Below, piece by piece: positions 51,190 through 61,037 of a DNA stretch of 64,000 nt. A model generated the notes under the pieces. That model made no database searches. It worked only from the letters and a program-made list of their open reading frames with translations, and was not told the DNA's origin. The stretch is from Hydrogenophaga sp. IBVHS1 (GTDB lineage: Bacteria; Pseudomonadota; Gammaproteobacteria; Burkholderiales; Burkholderiaceae_C): NCBI RefSeq assembly GCF_002127265.1, contig NZ_NFUU01000001.1, forward strand, positions 434,001-498,000, read 5' to 3'. The translations under genes and the position numbers were made by a program. Within the stretch, counting starts at the first letter, position 1. Each line of letters starts with the position of its first letter.

Positions 51190-51798
51190 ATGAGTGAAGC
51201 ATCCGCTGGCGCGACCGTCGATCGCAGCCGCCGAACCTGGCTGATCACCTCCTGCGCCATGGGTGGCGTTGGCGCAGCCGCCGTCGCCGTGCCCTTTGTG
51301 AGCACCTTCCAGCCTTCCGAGCGCGCCAGGGCTGCCGGCGCCGCCGTCGAAGTGGACATCGCTGGCATCCAGCCCGGCGAAAAAATTGTGGTGGAATGGC
51401 GCGGCAAGCCGGTGTGGATTCTGCGTCGCACACCCGAGCAGCTGGCTGCTCTTGAAACCATCGAAGGCCAACTGGCCGATCCGAACTCGGACCGTACCGC
51501 CTACCCCACGCCCGAGTACGCCAAGAACCGTCACCGTTCGATCAAGCCTGAATACCTGGTTACCGTCGGCATCTGTACCCATCTGGGTTGCTCGCCCGGT
51601 GACAGGCTCACCGCCGGCCCGCAGCCCTCGCTGCCGGACGACTGGAAGGGCGGCTTCCTGTGCGCTTGCCACGGTTCCACCTTCGATGTGGCTGGCCGTG
51701 TCTTCAAGAACAAGCCCGCCCCGGACAACCTGGAAGTACCTCCGCACTACTACCTGTCCGACACCACGCTGTTGGTGGGTGAAGACAAGCAGGCCTGA
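51190..51798 (+). CDS. petA: ubiquinol-cytochrome c reductase Rieske iron-sulfur subunit
   Basis: A 202-residue Rieske protein. A Tat-type signal-anchor (Ser-Arg-Arg-Thr-Trp-Leu, then a hydrophobic helix near 17-40) is followed by the periplasmic domain. The [2Fe-2S] ligands are Cys129/His131 (Cys-Thr-His-Leu-Gly-Cys) and Cys158/His161 (Cys-Ala-Cys-His-Gly-Ser), with the structural disulfide pair Cys134/Cys160. It moves electrons from quinol to cytochrome c1. First gene of petABC. Confidence 0.97.
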   Translation: MSEASAGATVDRSRRTWLITSCAMGGVGAAAVAVPFVSTFQPSERARAAGAAVEVDIAGIQPGEKIVVEWRGKPVWILRRTPEQLAALETIEGQLADPNSDRTAYPTPEYAKNRHRSIKPEYLVTVGICTHLGCSPGDRLTAGPQPSLPDDWKGGFLCACHGSTFDVAGRVFKNKPAPDNLEVPPHYYLSDTTLLVGEDKQA

Positions 51799-51839
51799 GC
51801 CCCTCGGCACTGGCAGACAACGGACCAAGAAGGCATCCC

Positions 51840-53240
51840 ATGGCTGAATTCAAAGAAATATCCCCCGACGCACCGATCGGTCAGAAAGCCCTGAACTGGA
51901 TCGACAACCGGTTCCCGCTTTCCAAGCTCTACAACGAGCATCTGGCCGAGTACTACGCGCCAAAGAACTTCAACTTCTGGTACTTCTTCGGCTCACTGGC
52001 TTTGCTGGTGCTGGTGATCCAGATCGTGACCGGCATCTTCCTGGTGATGCATTACAAGCCAGACGCAGCGCTGGCTTTCGCCTCGGTTGAATACATCATG
52101 CGCGATGTGCCCTGGGGCTGGCTGATCCGCTACATGCACTCCACCGGCGCCTCGGCGTTCTTCGTCGTGGTCTACATGCACATGTTCCGTGGCCTGATTT
52201 ACGGCAGCTACCGCAAGCCGCGCGAGCTCGTCTGGGTGTTTGGCTGCGCCATCTTCCTCTGCCTCATGGCCGAGGCGTTCATGGGTTACCTGCTGCCCTG
52301 GGGTCAGATGTCCTACTGGGGCGCCCAGGTGATCGTGAACCTGTTCGCTGCCATTCCATTCATCGGCCCCGACCTCGCCCTGTTGATCCGCGGCGACTAC
52401 GTGGTGGGCGACGCCACCCTCAACCGCTTCTTTAGCTTCCACGTCATCGCCGTGCCGCTGGTGCTGCTGGGCCTGGTGGTGGCGCACATCATTGCGCTGC
52501 ACGAAGTGGGCTCCAACAACCCCGACGGCGTCGAAATCAAGGCCAAGAAGGACGCTTCCGGCAAGCCGCTGGACGGCATTCCTTTCCATCCGTACTACAC
52601 CGTGCACGACCTGCTCGGCGTCACGGTGTTCCTGATGGCCTTCTCCGCCATCATCTTCTTCGCACCTGAGTTCGGCGGCTACTTCCTCGAATACAACAAC
52701 TTCATACCCGCCGATCCGCTGGTCACGCCGCTGCACATCGCACCGGTCTGGTACTTCACGCCGTTCTATTCCATGCTGCGTGCCATCACCACTGAAATGA
52801 TGCTCGCCCTTGTGGTGATCGTCGTTCTGGCGGCGGCTTTGGGTGCCATGAAAGCCAAGGTGTCAGGCGCCATCAAGCTGGGTATCGTGGTCGGTGCGGT
52901 GCTTCTGGTAGCACTCATGATGTCCATCGATGCCAAGTTCTGGGGCGTGGTGGCCATGGGTGGCGCCGTCATCATCCTGTTCTTCCTGCCCTGGCTCGAC
53001 CACAGCCCGGTCAAGTCGATCCGCTACCGCCCGAGCTGGAACAAGTGGCTCTACACGGTGTTCGTGATCAACTTCCTGATTCTGGGCTACCTCGGGGTGT
53101 TGCCGCCTTCGCCGGTGGGCGAGCGCGTCTCCCAGGTCGGTACGCTGTTCTACTTCGGTTTCTTCCTCCTGATGCCCTGGTGGAGCCGCATCGGCGAATT
53201 CAAGCCGGTGCCGGACCGCGTCACCTTCCAGCCTCACTGA
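51840..53240 (+). CDS. petB: cytochrome b of the bc1 complex
   Basis: A 466-residue full-length cytochrome b with eight or more transmembrane helices. The heme-ligating His pairs lie in helices 2 and 4 (for example Tyr-Met-His-Ser-Thr-Gly-Ala-Ser and Ser-Phe-His-Val-Ile), and the Qo-site Pro-Glu-Phe/Tyr region (Phe-Ala-Pro-Glu-Phe-Gly-Gly) near 275-281. The length exceeds the usual ~400-430 through an extra C-terminal hydrophobic pair. It lies 41 bp after petA with an AAGAAGG Shine-Dalgarno. Confidence 0.97.
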   Translation: MAEFKEISPDAPIGQKALNWIDNRFPLSKLYNEHLAEYYAPKNFNFWYFFGSLALLVLVIQIVTGIFLVMHYKPDAALAFASVEYIMRDVPWGWLIRYMHSTGASAFFVVVYMHMFRGLIYGSYRKPRELVWVFGCAIFLCLMAEAFMGYLLPWGQMSYWGAQVIVNLFAAIPFIGPDLALLIRGDYVVGDATLNRFFSFHVIAVPLVLLGLVVAHIIALHEVGSNNPDGVEIKAKKDASGKPLDGIPFHPYYTVHDLLGVTVFLMAFSAIIFFAPEFGGYFLEYNNFIPADPLVTPLHIAPVWYFTPFYSMLRAITTEMMLALVVIVVLAAALGAMKAKVSGAIKLGIVVGAVLLVALMMSIDAKFWGVVAMGGAVIILFFLPWLDHSPVKSIRYRPSWNKWLYTVFVINFLILGYLGVLPPSPVGERVSQVGTLFYFGFFLLMPWWSRIGEFKPVPDRVTFQPH

Positions 53241-53272
53241 ACCCCACAGAGCCAATCCGGAGAGTCAAGCAA

Positions 53273-54028
53273 ATGAAAAAAATCCTCGTGGGCTTCATGC
53301 TGGCCCTGGGCATGTCGGGTGCAGCCCTGGCCGCCGGCGGCGGCATTCCCCTGGACAAGGCGCCAGCGCGCACCAACGACATGGCGGCCTTGCAGAATGG
53401 CGCCAAGCTGTTCGTCAACTACTGCCTGAGCTGCCATTCGGCAGCCTTCATGCGCTACAACCGGCTGCGCGACATCGGCCTGACCGAGAAGCAGATCAGT
53501 GAAAACCTGGTATTCGCCACCGACAAGATCGGCGACACGATGAAAGCGTCGATCGATCCGAAGCAGGCCAAGCAGTTCTTCGGCGTCAATCCGCCCGATC
53601 TCACCCTCATCGCACGCTCACGCTCCAGTGGTGCTGGTACCGGTGCGGACTACGTCTACACCTTGCTGCGCACCTACTACCGCGATGACACCAAGCCCAC
53701 GGGTTGGAACAATCTCGCCTTCCCCAACATCGGCATGCCGCATCCGCTTTGGGAGCTGCAGGGCGAGCGCCGGCCGGTGTACGAGAAGGTGATGAGCCAT
53801 GGCCACGAGGTGGACAAGGTCAAGGGTTGGGATGTGGTGAAGCCCGGCACGATGAGCCAGGCAGCGTACGACAACAACGTGGGAGATCTTGTGGCCTACC
53901 TGCAGTGGATGGCCGAACCCAATCAGAACAACCGTGTTCGCATTGGTGTCTGGGTGTTGCTGTTCCTGGCCACTTTCACCGTCATCGCCTGGCGCCTGAA
54001 CGCTTCGTTCTGGAAAGACGTCAAGTAA
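53273..54028 (+). CDS. petC: cytochrome c1
   Basis: A 251-residue exported subunit. A signal peptide ends near residue 21 (Ala-Leu-Ala-Ala), and one CXXCH heme site is Cys51-Leu-Ser-Cys-His55. A Met ligand region (Ile-Gly-Met-Pro-His-Pro-Leu) follows, and a C-terminal membrane anchor lies at about 226-243. The ATG at 53273 gives the signal peptide; the longer open frame does not. A strong terminator follows. Confidence 0.96.
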   Translation: MKKILVGFMLALGMSGAALAAGGGIPLDKAPARTNDMAALQNGAKLFVNYCLSCHSAAFMRYNRLRDIGLTEKQISENLVFATDKIGDTMKASIDPKQAKQFFGVNPPDLTLIARSRSSGAGTGADYVYTLLRTYYRDDTKPTGWNNLAFPNIGMPHPLWELQGERRPVYEKVMSHGHEVDKVKGWDVVKPGTMSQAAYDNNVGDLVAYLQWMAEPNQNNRVRIGVWVLLFLATFTVIAWRLNASFWKDVK

Positions 54029-54074
54029 GTAACCGATCCGGCTGGTTCGGCCACCGCGCCGAGTCGCCCGTCCC

Positions 54075-54122
54075 ACAGTGGTTTGCAGTGCCCTCAAGGC
54101 ATGGAAGCAAGCCACTGTTTTT
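54075..54122 (+). terminator. intrinsic terminator of petABC, upstream of sspA
   Basis: ACAGTGGTTTGC (54075-54086) pairs with GCAAGCCACTGT (54107-54118) as a 12-bp stem with one wobble. A nested TGCC/GGCA hairpin lies in the loop, and five Ts follow. It ends 19 bp before the sspA ATG, with the AAGGAG Shine-Dalgarno in between. Confidence 0.88.
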
Positions 54123-54141
54123 GCTTTAAGGAGACTCCCTC

Positions 54142-54753
54142 ATGATGGTCTTGTATTCGGGTACCACCTGCCCCTATTCCCACCGCTGCCGTTTCGTGCT
54201 GTTCGAAAAAGGCATGGATTTCGAGATCCGGGATGTGGACCTCTACAACAAGCCCGAGGACATCAGCGTGATGAACCCGTACGGCCAGGTGCCCATCCTC
54301 GTGGAGCGCGACCTGATTCTGTATGAGTCAAACATCATCAACGAATACATCGACGAGCGTTTCCCGCACCCCCAGCTGATGCCTGGGGACCCAGTGGATC
54401 GCGCCCGCGTGCGTCTGTTCCTGCTCAACTTCGAGAAAGAGCTGTTCACCCACGTCTCCATGCTGGAGTCGCGCAGCAGCAAAGGCAACGAGAAAGCCCT
54501 CGAAAAGGCCCGTTCGCACATTCGCGACCGGCTCACCCAGCTCGCTCCGGTGTTCCTGAAGAACAAGTTCATGCTGGGCGACAACTTCTCCATGCTCGAC
54601 GTGGCGATCGCTCCCTTGCTCTGGCGCCTGGACTTCTATGGCATCGAGCTGAGCAAGAACGCGGCGCCGCTGCTCAAGTACGCCGAGCGCATCTTCTCGC
54701 GCCCGGCCTACATCGAAGCGCTCACACCGTCCGAGAAGGTCATGCGCAAGTAA
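54142..54753 (+). CDS. sspA: stringent starvation protein A (GST-fold RNA polymerase-associated)
   Basis: A 203-residue GST-fold protein. The thioredoxin-like N-terminal domain (Cys-Pro-Tyr-Ser-His-Arg, Asn-Pro-Tyr-Gly-Gln-Val-Pro, Tyr-Glu-Ser) is followed by an all-helical domain. SspA binds RNA polymerase and modulates stress and virulence genes in gammaproteobacteria; beta homologues share the petABC-sspAB arrangement. The ATGATG start could be at 54142 or 54145. The AAGGAG Shine-Dalgarno is good. Confidence 0.94.
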   Translation: MMVLYSGTTCPYSHRCRFVLFEKGMDFEIRDVDLYNKPEDISVMNPYGQVPILVERDLILYESNIINEYIDERFPHPQLMPGDPVDRARVRLFLLNFEKELFTHVSMLESRSSKGNEKALEKARSHIRDRLTQLAPVFLKNKFMLGDNFSMLDVAIAPLLWRLDFYGIELSKNAAPLLKYAERIFSRPAYIEALTPSEKVMRK

Positions 54754-54777
54754 CCGGCTCCCGCCCGCGTTTTCTAC

Positions 54778-55329
54778 ATGAGCTCCTTCGAACCGGAAGT
54801 CCCTTCCACCAGGCCTTACCTCATTCGTGCTCTGCACGAATGGTGCGCCGACAACGGGTTCTCGCCCTACATCGCGGTGCAGGTCGATGCCTCGGTGCGG
54901 GTGCCGATGGAATTCGTCAAGAACGGGGAAATTGTGCTCAACGTGAGCATGGACGCCACCAGTGCGCTCAAGCTGGGCAATGAATTCATCGAGTTCAAAG
55001 CCAGGTTTGGAGGAGTGGCGCGCGAGATCATCGTGCCGGTCACGCATGTGATTGCGATCTACGCACGTGAAAACGGGCAAGGCATGGCCTTTCCAGCGCC
55101 CGCGCCTTCCACGCAGCTGGTTGTTGCTTCGCCGGGCGAGCCGTCGCGCGCCATTGACCCCGCTGAGGACAAGCCGCAGGAGCCGATCGCCGATGCGTCC
55201 CGCGGCGTTCCACTGAGGTCCGTTCCGAGTGAAACGGCTCCTGCCGGTCAGCAGGGAGAGGCGCCGCCTCCGCCCCCGAAAGGGCCTGACCGGCCGGGCG
55301 GCAGGCCGCAGCTGAAACGGGTCAAGTAA
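54778..55329 (+). CDS. sspB: ClpXP protease specificity-enhancing factor SspB
   Basis: A 183-residue adaptor that delivers ssrA-tagged proteins to ClpXP. The folded substrate-binding domain (about 1-110; Arg-Pro-Tyr-Leu-Ile-Arg-Ala-Leu-His-Glu-Trp) is followed by a long flexible Pro/Ala/Glu-rich tail. That ends in a short basic, hydrophobic motif (Arg-Pro-Gln-Leu-Lys-Arg-Val-Lys) like the ClpX-binding tail of E. coli SspB. The stop codon overlaps a -10-like element of the next tRNA gene. Confidence 0.94.
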   Translation: MSSFEPEVPSTRPYLIRALHEWCADNGFSPYIAVQVDASVRVPMEFVKNGEIVLNVSMDATSALKLGNEFIEFKARFGGVAREIIVPVTHVIAIYARENGQGMAFPAPAPSTQLVVASPGEPSRAIDPAEDKPQEPIADASRGVPLRSVPSETAPAGQQGEAPPPPPKGPDRPGGRPQLKRVK

Positions 55330-55332
55330 AAT
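55327..55332 (+). promoter_or_regulatory. -10-like TAAAAT for the tRNA-Thr gene
   Basis: TAAAAT begins with the sspB stop codon and lies 12 bp before the tRNA, the usual distance for a mature-5'-proximal start. No clear -35 is seen. Confidence 0.35.
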
Positions 55333-55344
55333 CTGCGACCCTGC

Positions 55345-55420
<76 letters not shown>

Positions 55421-55460
55421 CGACATGGCGCTGCGCCGCCTGGGCGCCACGGTGACACGC

Positions 55461-55778
55461 TCATCGCCCCAGTGTTTGGACTTTGATTCGGATTGCGTTA
55501 ACCTGCGCACCCCTCTGGGTCAAAGTCAGTTGCAGCGCGGGCAGCAATTGCCTCAGTTTGGTGGAGGCGGATGCGCTGGGTACCAGCAGGCACCACTCTT
55601 GATCCTGCAATGGCCCGGCGAGTACATGAGGGCGCAAGTTTGGGGGGATCAGGTGTTGTACCTGGTCCAGACACCATCGGGATTCGCGGATGCGCTCCTG
55701 CAGTAGAGCAAGTGAAGGCGCCGCCCCCACGGCCTGCTCAAGACTGAGCATGGTGGAGCTTCGTGGGGCGGTGGACAT
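55461..55778 (-). CDS. DUF721 protein, DciA-like (replicative helicase loader family)
   Basis: A 105-residue protein. The sequence Met-Leu-Ser-Leu-Glu-Gln-Ala near the start and the Leu-Ile-Pro-Pro-Asn-Leu-Arg-Pro-His-Val block (about 43-52) match the DUF721 family, which includes DciA, the ancestral loader of the DnaB helicase. It lacks the extra C-terminal extension of some members, so it is short. The start was trimmed to the ATG at 55778; a much longer open frame continues over the antisense of the M23 gene and is not real. It is divergent from the M23 peptidase, as in other betaproteobacteria near secA. Confidence 0.75.
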   Translation of the reverse strand: MSTAPRSSTMLSLEQAVGAAPSLALLQERIRESRWCLDQVQHLIPPNLRPHVLAGPLQDQEWCLLVPSASASTKLRQLLPALQLTLTQRGAQVNAIRIKVQTLGR

Positions 55779-55826
55779 TCGGTGGTGGAGGCCCGGTGAG
55801 GTTCGGGTTCCAGGAAAGGTGAAGAC

Positions 55827-56777
55827 TTGCACATCATTATCACGGATGCCTGGCTGGCGAAAAGCCGGGCCATGCACCTGAGTGGCTTCAAGCTCGTCGT
55901 GGCGGGTGCGCTTGCTTCGGCGCTTCTGATGCTTGGTGCCATCGCCACCTACCACTGGGTCTTCCTTGAAGGTGTGCGTCAGGGCTGGCCAGGGTTTGCT
56001 CCCGTGGCGCGCCTCGTCCATCAGGACCAGTTCAATTCTCAAGACGCGTACATGCGCGCCAATCTTGACGCCATGGCCCGCAAGCTGGGTGAAATGCAAG
56101 CCCGCATGGTTCAGATCGACTCGTTGGGAGAACGCGTTGCGGGCCTGGCAGGCCTGAGCCCGAGCGAACTCAAGCCCAAGCCCGGTGCCGGTGGTGCGCT
56201 GGTGGGCGCCCGTGAACTGAGCATGGACGAGCTGATGGGCGCACTCGACCGCATCGACCAGACCAGCGGTTCGCGGGTCGATTGGCTCACGGTGGTGGAA
56301 TCGCGGCTGTTCGACCAGAAGATCCAGAGCACCATGGTGCCTACCGAGCAACCGGTGGCTGGCGTGTCGGTGGGATCGCGATTCGGCTTCCGCATCGATC
56401 CCATCACCGGACGCTCCGCTTTACACACGGGCCTGGATTTTCCGGCCGACCCGGGCACGCCCATTCTGGCCGCCGCGGGTGGTGTGGTGGTGGTGCAGGA
56501 ATACCACCTCGCCTATGGGAACATGGTGGAGGTTGACCATGGCAACGACCTCATTACGCGGTACGCCCATGCGTCCAAGGTGTTCGTGAAGAAGGGCGAC
56601 ATCGTCAAAAGAGGGCAGAAAATTGCCGAAATCGGCTCGACAGGCCGTTCCACCGGACCCCACCTGCATTTCGAGGTGTGGGTCGCCGGGGTACCCCAGG
56701 ATCCCCAGCGCTTCCTCGCGGCGGGTGAAAGCGTGGCGGCGGCTCAGTCGCCCGGGCCTGGGCCGCGCAAGCCCTGA
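55827..56777 (+). CDS. M23-family peptidoglycan endopeptidase, membrane-anchored
   Basis: A 316-residue LytM-type protein. A cytoplasmic segment Ile-Ile-Ile-Thr-Asp-Ala-Trp-Leu-Ala-Lys-Ser-Arg is followed by a transmembrane helix (about 26-48), a coiled-coil linker, and a C-terminal M23 domain. That has the zinc motifs His-Thr-Gly-Leu-Asp-Phe-Pro and His-Leu-His-Phe-Glu. All metal ligands appear intact. The start is TTG; it gives the family N-terminus and follows an AGGAAAGGTG site. Its usual place is directly before secA. Confidence 0.92.
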   Translation: MHIIITDAWLAKSRAMHLSGFKLVVAGALASALLMLGAIATYHWVFLEGVRQGWPGFAPVARLVHQDQFNSQDAYMRANLDAMARKLGEMQARMVQIDSLGERVAGLAGLSPSELKPKPGAGGALVGARELSMDELMGALDRIDQTSGSRVDWLTVVESRLFDQKIQSTMVPTEQPVAGVSVGSRFGFRIDPITGRSALHTGLDFPADPGTPILAAAGGVVVVQEYHLAYGNMVEVDHGNDLITRYAHASKVFVKKGDIVKRGQKIAEIGSTGRSTGPHLHFEVWVAGVPQDPQRFLAAGESVAAAQSPGPGPRKP

Positions 56778-56802
56778 ATCGGCTGGGTGTGCCGGGTAAA
56801 AT
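56774..56802 (+). promoter_or_regulatory. candidate secA promoter
   Basis: CTGAAT (56774-56779), 17 bp, then TAAAAT (56797-56802) overlap the M23 stop region and predict a start near 56809, leaving a ~140-nt secA leader. Confidence 0.4.
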
Positions 56803-56809
56803 GCGCACT

Positions 56810-56948
56810 TTGCTCTTGATAGCGCCGCGTTCGACGGCATATCCCGGTTAGTTTCCCGCCTCTCAGGTTCCCTTGGGCTCGCAAGAGCCCTCCTCAATTC
56901 ATCTGTCTGCCCGGAATCCACGAGGGTGTCCGGCGCAGGCCCGCACGT
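56810..56948 (+). promoter_or_regulatory. structured secA leader
   Basis: This 139-bp stretch has no ORF of note. It contains a perfect GGGCTC/GAGCCC stem with a GCAA tetraloop (56875-56890) and a second CCGGA/TCCGG stem (56911-56933). Neither has a U-run. The region could regulate secA translation or stability. No SecM-like arrest ORF is seen. Confidence 0.4.
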
Positions 56949-59708
56949 ATGGCCACAACCTTTCTCACCAAGATCTTCGGTAGCCGCAATGACCGCCTGC
57001 TCAAGACCTACCGCAAGACGGTCGAACGCATCAACGGGCTGGAGCCAAAGTTCGAGAAACTGAACGACGACGAACTGCGCGCCCAGACGGACGCCTTCAA
57101 GCAGCGGCTGGGACAAGGCGAGACGCTCGAGGCGATCCTGCCGGAAGCGTTTGCGGTCGTGCGCGAGGCGAGCAAGCGGGTGATGAAGATGCGCCATTTC
57201 GATGTGCAGCTCGTTGGCGGTCTTGCCTTGCACCATGGCAAGGTGGCCGAAATGCGCACCGGTGAAGGCAAGACGCTGACCGCCACCTTGCCGGTGTACC
57301 TGAATGCGCTGACGGGCAAGGGCGTCCATGTCGTCACGGTCAATGACTACCTGGCCAGCCGCGACGCGCAATGGATGGGGCGCCTCTACAGCTTCCTCGG
57401 CCTCACCGTGGGTATCAACCTGCCCCAGGCGCCACGCGAGGAAAAGCAGGCCTCGTACCGGTGCGACATCACCTATGGCACCAACAACGAGTACGGGTTT
57501 GACTACCTGCGCGACAACATGGTGTACGAAACGGGTGATCGCGTGCAGCGCGGCCTCAACTACGCCATCGTTGACGAGGTGGACTCGATCCTGATTGACG
57601 AAGCACGCACGCCGCTCATCATCAGCGGCCAGGCCGAAGACCAGACGCAGGTTTACCTGGCAATCAAGCAACTGGTGCCGCACCTGATTCGCCAGGAGGG
57701 CGAGGCCGATCCGCGCACCGGCGAAGGCGTTATCAAGCCGGGCGACTTCACGGTCGATGAGAAGGGGCATTCGATCCACATGACCGAGCAGGGGCATGAG
57801 AACGCCGAACGCCTGCTCAGCCAGGCAGGGCTGCTGCCCGAGGGCGCTTCACTCTACGACCCTGCCAACATTGCCCTGCTGCACCATTTGGTGACCTCGC
57901 TCAAGGCGCACCATCTTTACCACCGCGATCAGCACTACGTGAATCAGGGCGGTGAAATCGTCATCGTCGACGAGTTCACAGGCCGTCTAATGTCGGGCCG
58001 CCGCTGGAGCGACGGTCTGCATCAGGCGGTGGAAGCCAAGGAAGGCGTGGCCATCCAGCCCGAGAACCAGACACTGGCCTCCATCACCTTCCAGAATTAT
58101 TTCCGCCTCTACGGCAAGCTCGCTGGCATGACCGGTACGGCCGACACCGAAGCCTACGAGTTCCAGGAGATTTACGGCCTGGAGACGGTGGTGATTCCAC
58201 CGAACCGGCCGAGCAAGCGAAGCGACCAGCTCGATCGCGTCTATAAGACGACCAAGGAAAAATACGTCGCGGCCATCGAGGACATTCGCGAATGCCACGA
58301 GCGCGGCCAGCCGGTGCTGGTGGGCACGTCGTCGATCGAGAACTCCGAGATCATCGCCAACCTCCTGGAGGCCGAGAAGCTCCCGCACGAGGTGCTCAAC
58401 GCCAAACAGCACGCCCGCGAGGCCGACATCATCATCCAGGCCGGCCGGCCTGGCGCCATCACCATCGCCACCAACATGGCAGGTCGCGGCACCGACATCG
58501 TGCTCGGTGGCAACCTGGAGAAGATGGTCGATGCCGTCCAGAACGACCCGGCGCTCGACGACGCTACGAAGGTGAGCCGCATCGAGGGCCTGCGCCAGCA
58601 CTGGCAAGCAGACCATGAAAAGGTCAAGGCCCTCGGCGGTCTGCGCATCATCGCGACCGAGCGGCATGAGTCGCGCCGCATCGACAACCAGCTGCGCGGC
58701 CGTTCTGGCCGCCAGGGTGATCCGGGTTCATCGCGCTTTTACCTGAGCCTGGACGATTCGCTGATGCGCATCTTCGCGGGCGATCGGGTGCGCGCCATCA
58801 TGGACCGGCTGAAGATGCCCGAGGGCGAAGCCATCGAAGCCGGCATCGTCACCCGGAGCATCGAGAGCGCCCAGCGCAAGGTCGAGGCACGCAACTTCGA
58901 CATCCGCAAGCAATTGCTGGAATACGACGATGTTTCCAATGACCAGCGCAAGGTCATCTACCAGCAGCGAAACGACATCCTGGACGCCAGCTCGCTGCGT
59001 GCCCAGATCGATTCGCTGCGCGATGGCTGCTTCACCGACCTGGTGCACGCACACGTGCCCGAAGGCAGCGTGGAAGAACAATGGGACCTGCCGGCGCTGG
59101 AGCGGGTGTTGAAGGAAGAATGGGCGGTGGACGCACCCGTGACTTCGTGGGTGTCCGACGCGGAAGCGATCGATGCTGAAGAGATCGTCGAGCGCGTGCT
59201 GGCTGCGGCCAAGGCAGCGTTTGACGAGAAGGTGCAGCTCGTGGGTGAGGAAAACTTCACCCAGTTCGAGCGCGTGGTGCTGCTGCAGAACATCGACAGC
59301 CAGTGGCGCGAACACCTCTCTGCGCTGGACTACCTGCGACAGGGCATCCACCTGCGGGGCTATGCGCAAAAGCAACCCAAGCAGGAGTACAAGCGCGAAG
59401 CCTTTGTGCTGTTCGGTCAGTTGCTCGACAGCGTGAAGAACGACGTCACCCGCATCCTCATGAACGTGCGCGTTCAATCTGCCGAGCAAATGGCGGAGGC
59501 AGCGGAGAAGCTCGAGGAGCGCGCAGAGCAGATCGGCAATGTGACCTACACGGCGCCCACCGAAACCGGTGAAGTGGAGAGCATTTCGCAGGCGCCCGCT
59601 GCCAGCGCCGCGCGACCAGAAGGCGCAGTACCCCGAGTCGGGCGCAACGATCCTTGCCCATGTGGTAGTGGCAAGAAATTCAAACTGTGCCACGGCAAGC
59701 TGGACTGA
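56949..59708 (+). CDS. secA: preprotein translocase ATPase SecA
   Basis: A 919-residue motor that pushes unfolded preproteins through SecYEG. The Walker A-like Thr-Gly-Glu-Gly-Lys-Thr is at 104-109 and Asp-Glu-Val-Asp near 209. The helicase-like NBD2 has Gly-Arg-Gly-Thr-Asp and [10 protein letters not shown]. The C-terminal zinc finger is [13 protein letters not shown] (last ~17 residues). It is full length. argJ begins 72 bp downstream. Confidence 0.97.
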   Translation: MATTFLTKIFGSRNDRLLKTYRKTVERINGLEPKFEKLNDDELRAQTDAFKQRLGQGETLEAILPEAFAVVREASKRVMKMRHFDVQLVGGLALHHGKVAEMRTGEGKTLTATLPVYLNALTGKGVHVVTVNDYLASRDAQWMGRLYSFLGLTVGINLPQAPREEKQASYRCDITYGTNNEYGFDYLRDNMVYETGDRVQRGLNYAIVDEVDSILIDEARTPLIISGQAEDQTQVYLAIKQLVPHLIRQEGEADPRTGEGVIKPGDFTVDEKGHSIHMTEQGHENAERLLSQAGLLPEGASLYDPANIALLHHLVTSLKAHHLYHRDQHYVNQGGEIVIVDEFTGRLMSGRRWSDGLHQAVEAKEGVAIQPENQTLASITFQNYFRLYGKLAGMTGTADTEAYEFQEIYGLETVVIPPNRPSKRSDQLDRVYKTTKEKYVAAIEDIRECHERGQPVLVGTSSIENSEIIANLLEAEKLPHEVLNAKQHAREADIIIQAGRPGAITIATNMAGRGTDIVLGGNLEKMVDAVQNDPALDDATKVSRIEGLRQHWQADHEKVKALGGLRIIATERHESRRIDNQLRGRSGRQGDPGSSRFYLSLDDSLMRIFAGDRVRAIMDRLKMPEGEAIEAGIVTRSIESAQRKVEARNFDIRKQLLEYDDVSNDQRKVIYQQRNDILDASSLRAQIDSLRDGCFTDLVHAHVPEGSVEEQWDLPALERVLKEEWAVDAPVTSWVSDAEAIDAEEIVERVLAAAKAAFDEKVQLVGEENFTQFERVVLLQNIDSQWREHLSALDYLRQGIHLRGYAQKQPKQEYKREAFVLFGQLLDSVKNDVTRILMNVRVQSAEQMAEAAEKLEERAEQIGNVTYTAPTETGEVESISQAPAASAARPEGAVPRVGRNDPCPCGSGKKFKLCHGKLD

Positions 59709-59780
59709 CGCGCGGTTCGGCTGCGCTGGTCGCGCGACCGTAGTTGAACGCGAATACCCAGATTCATTGACGGAGTTTTC

Positions 59781-61028
59781 ATGCCGGTTCTTCTCGAAAT
59801 GCCCAAGGCATCCGATCTGCTCCCGATCGCAGGTGTTCGCATTGGTGTCACTCAGGCGGGCATCCGCAAAGTGGGCCGCAAAGACCTCACGGTGTTCCTG
59901 CTGGAAGAGGGTTGTGCGGTCGGTGCGGTGTTCACCCGCAACCGCTACGCGGCAGCCCCGGTACAGGTCTGCCGGGACCACCTTGCCTCCGGGCAGGCCA
60001 TCCGCGCGATGGTGATCAACACCGGCAACGCCAACGCCGGCACCGGAGAACCGGGACTGGACGCCGCGCGCCAGACCTGCACGGCGCTGGCGCGTGCCCT
60101 CGGGCTGCACCACGAACAGGTGCTGCCGTTCTCCACCGGCGTGATCATGGAACCCTTGCCGCTGGACCGCCTGCTGGCCGGGCTGCCTCAGGCCCTCGCC
60201 GATGCCGCCTCGCCGCAGGACGAGACGGGTGAACACTGGCTTTCTGCCGCGCAGGGCATCATGACCACCGATACCCTGCCCAAAGCGTTCAGCCAGCGCT
60301 TCGAGGTGGATGGCCACGCCATCAGTGCCACGGGCATCGCCAAAGGTGCCGGCATGATCCGGCCCAACATGGCCACCATGCTGGGCTTCCTGGCCACCGA
60401 CGCCAGCGTGTCCCCGGACTTGATGGACGGCCTGGCGCGCCGCCTGGCCGACGCGTCCTTCAACCGCGTCACGGTCGACGGCGACACCAGCACCAACGAC
60501 TCCTTCGTGGTGGTGGCAACGGGGCGTGCCGGACACCCTCCCATCACCGACCTCGACAGTGCCTCCGGGCAGGCGTTGCTCACAGCGCTCACCAAGGTGG
60601 CGCGCCACCTGGCGCACGCCATCGTTCGCGATGGCGAAGGCGCCACCAAGTTCATCACCATTCGCGTCGACGGCGGACGCGATTCTTCCGAGTGCCTCAA
60701 AGCCGCCTATGCGGTGGCGCACTCACCGCTGGTAAAGACCGCTTTCTTTGCCAGCGACCCCAATCTCGGCCGTATTCTCGCGGCCGTGGGTTATGCAGGC
60801 ATCGACGATCTGGAGGTCGACACCATCGATCTGCACCTGGGCGATGTGCATGTGGTCAGCGCGGGGGGGCGTCATCCTGAGTACCGCGAAGAAGACGGGC
60901 AGCGCGTGATGAAGCAGGCCGAAATCCTGGTCCGCATCGGCCTGGGTCGTGGCACGGCCTCCGAGACCGTGTGGACCTGCGACCTCAGCCACGACTACGT
61001 CACCATCAACGCCGACTACCGTTCCTGA
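59781..61028 (+). CDS. argJ: ArgJ, glutamate N-acetyltransferase / ornithine acetyltransferase
   Basis: A 415-residue enzyme that recycles the acetyl group in arginine synthesis. It self-cleaves before Thr199 (Met-Ala-Thr-Met-Leu-Gly), the catalytic nucleophile. The Lys-Gly-Ala-Gly-Met-Ile block just before it and Asn-Thr-Gly-Asn-Ala-Asn-Ala near 80 are typical. The full acetyl cycle implied here needs argB, argC and argD, which are not in this window. A GGAG-like site lies 5' of the ATG. Confidence 0.96.
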   Translation: MPVLLEMPKASDLLPIAGVRIGVTQAGIRKVGRKDLTVFLLEEGCAVGAVFTRNRYAAAPVQVCRDHLASGQAIRAMVINTGNANAGTGEPGLDAARQTCTALARALGLHHEQVLPFSTGVIMEPLPLDRLLAGLPQALADAASPQDETGEHWLSAAQGIMTTDTLPKAFSQRFEVDGHAISATGIAKGAGMIRPNMATMLGFLATDASVSPDLMDGLARRLADASFNRVTVDGDTSTNDSFVVVATGRAGHPPITDLDSASGQALLTALTKVARHLAHAIVRDGEGATKFITIRVDGGRDSSECLKAAYAVAHSPLVKTAFFASDPNLGRILAAVGYAGIDDLEVDTIDLHLGDVHVVSAGGRHPEYREEDGQRVMKQAEILVRIGLGRGTASETVWTCDLSHDYVTINADYRS

Positions 61029-61037
61029 AGCGCGCCC

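Noticed and set aside
55779..56351. N-terminal part of the long minus-strand frame over the M23 gene
   Set aside because: Only the last 105 codons (55461-55778) look like a protein family. The rest is antisense to the M23 peptidase.
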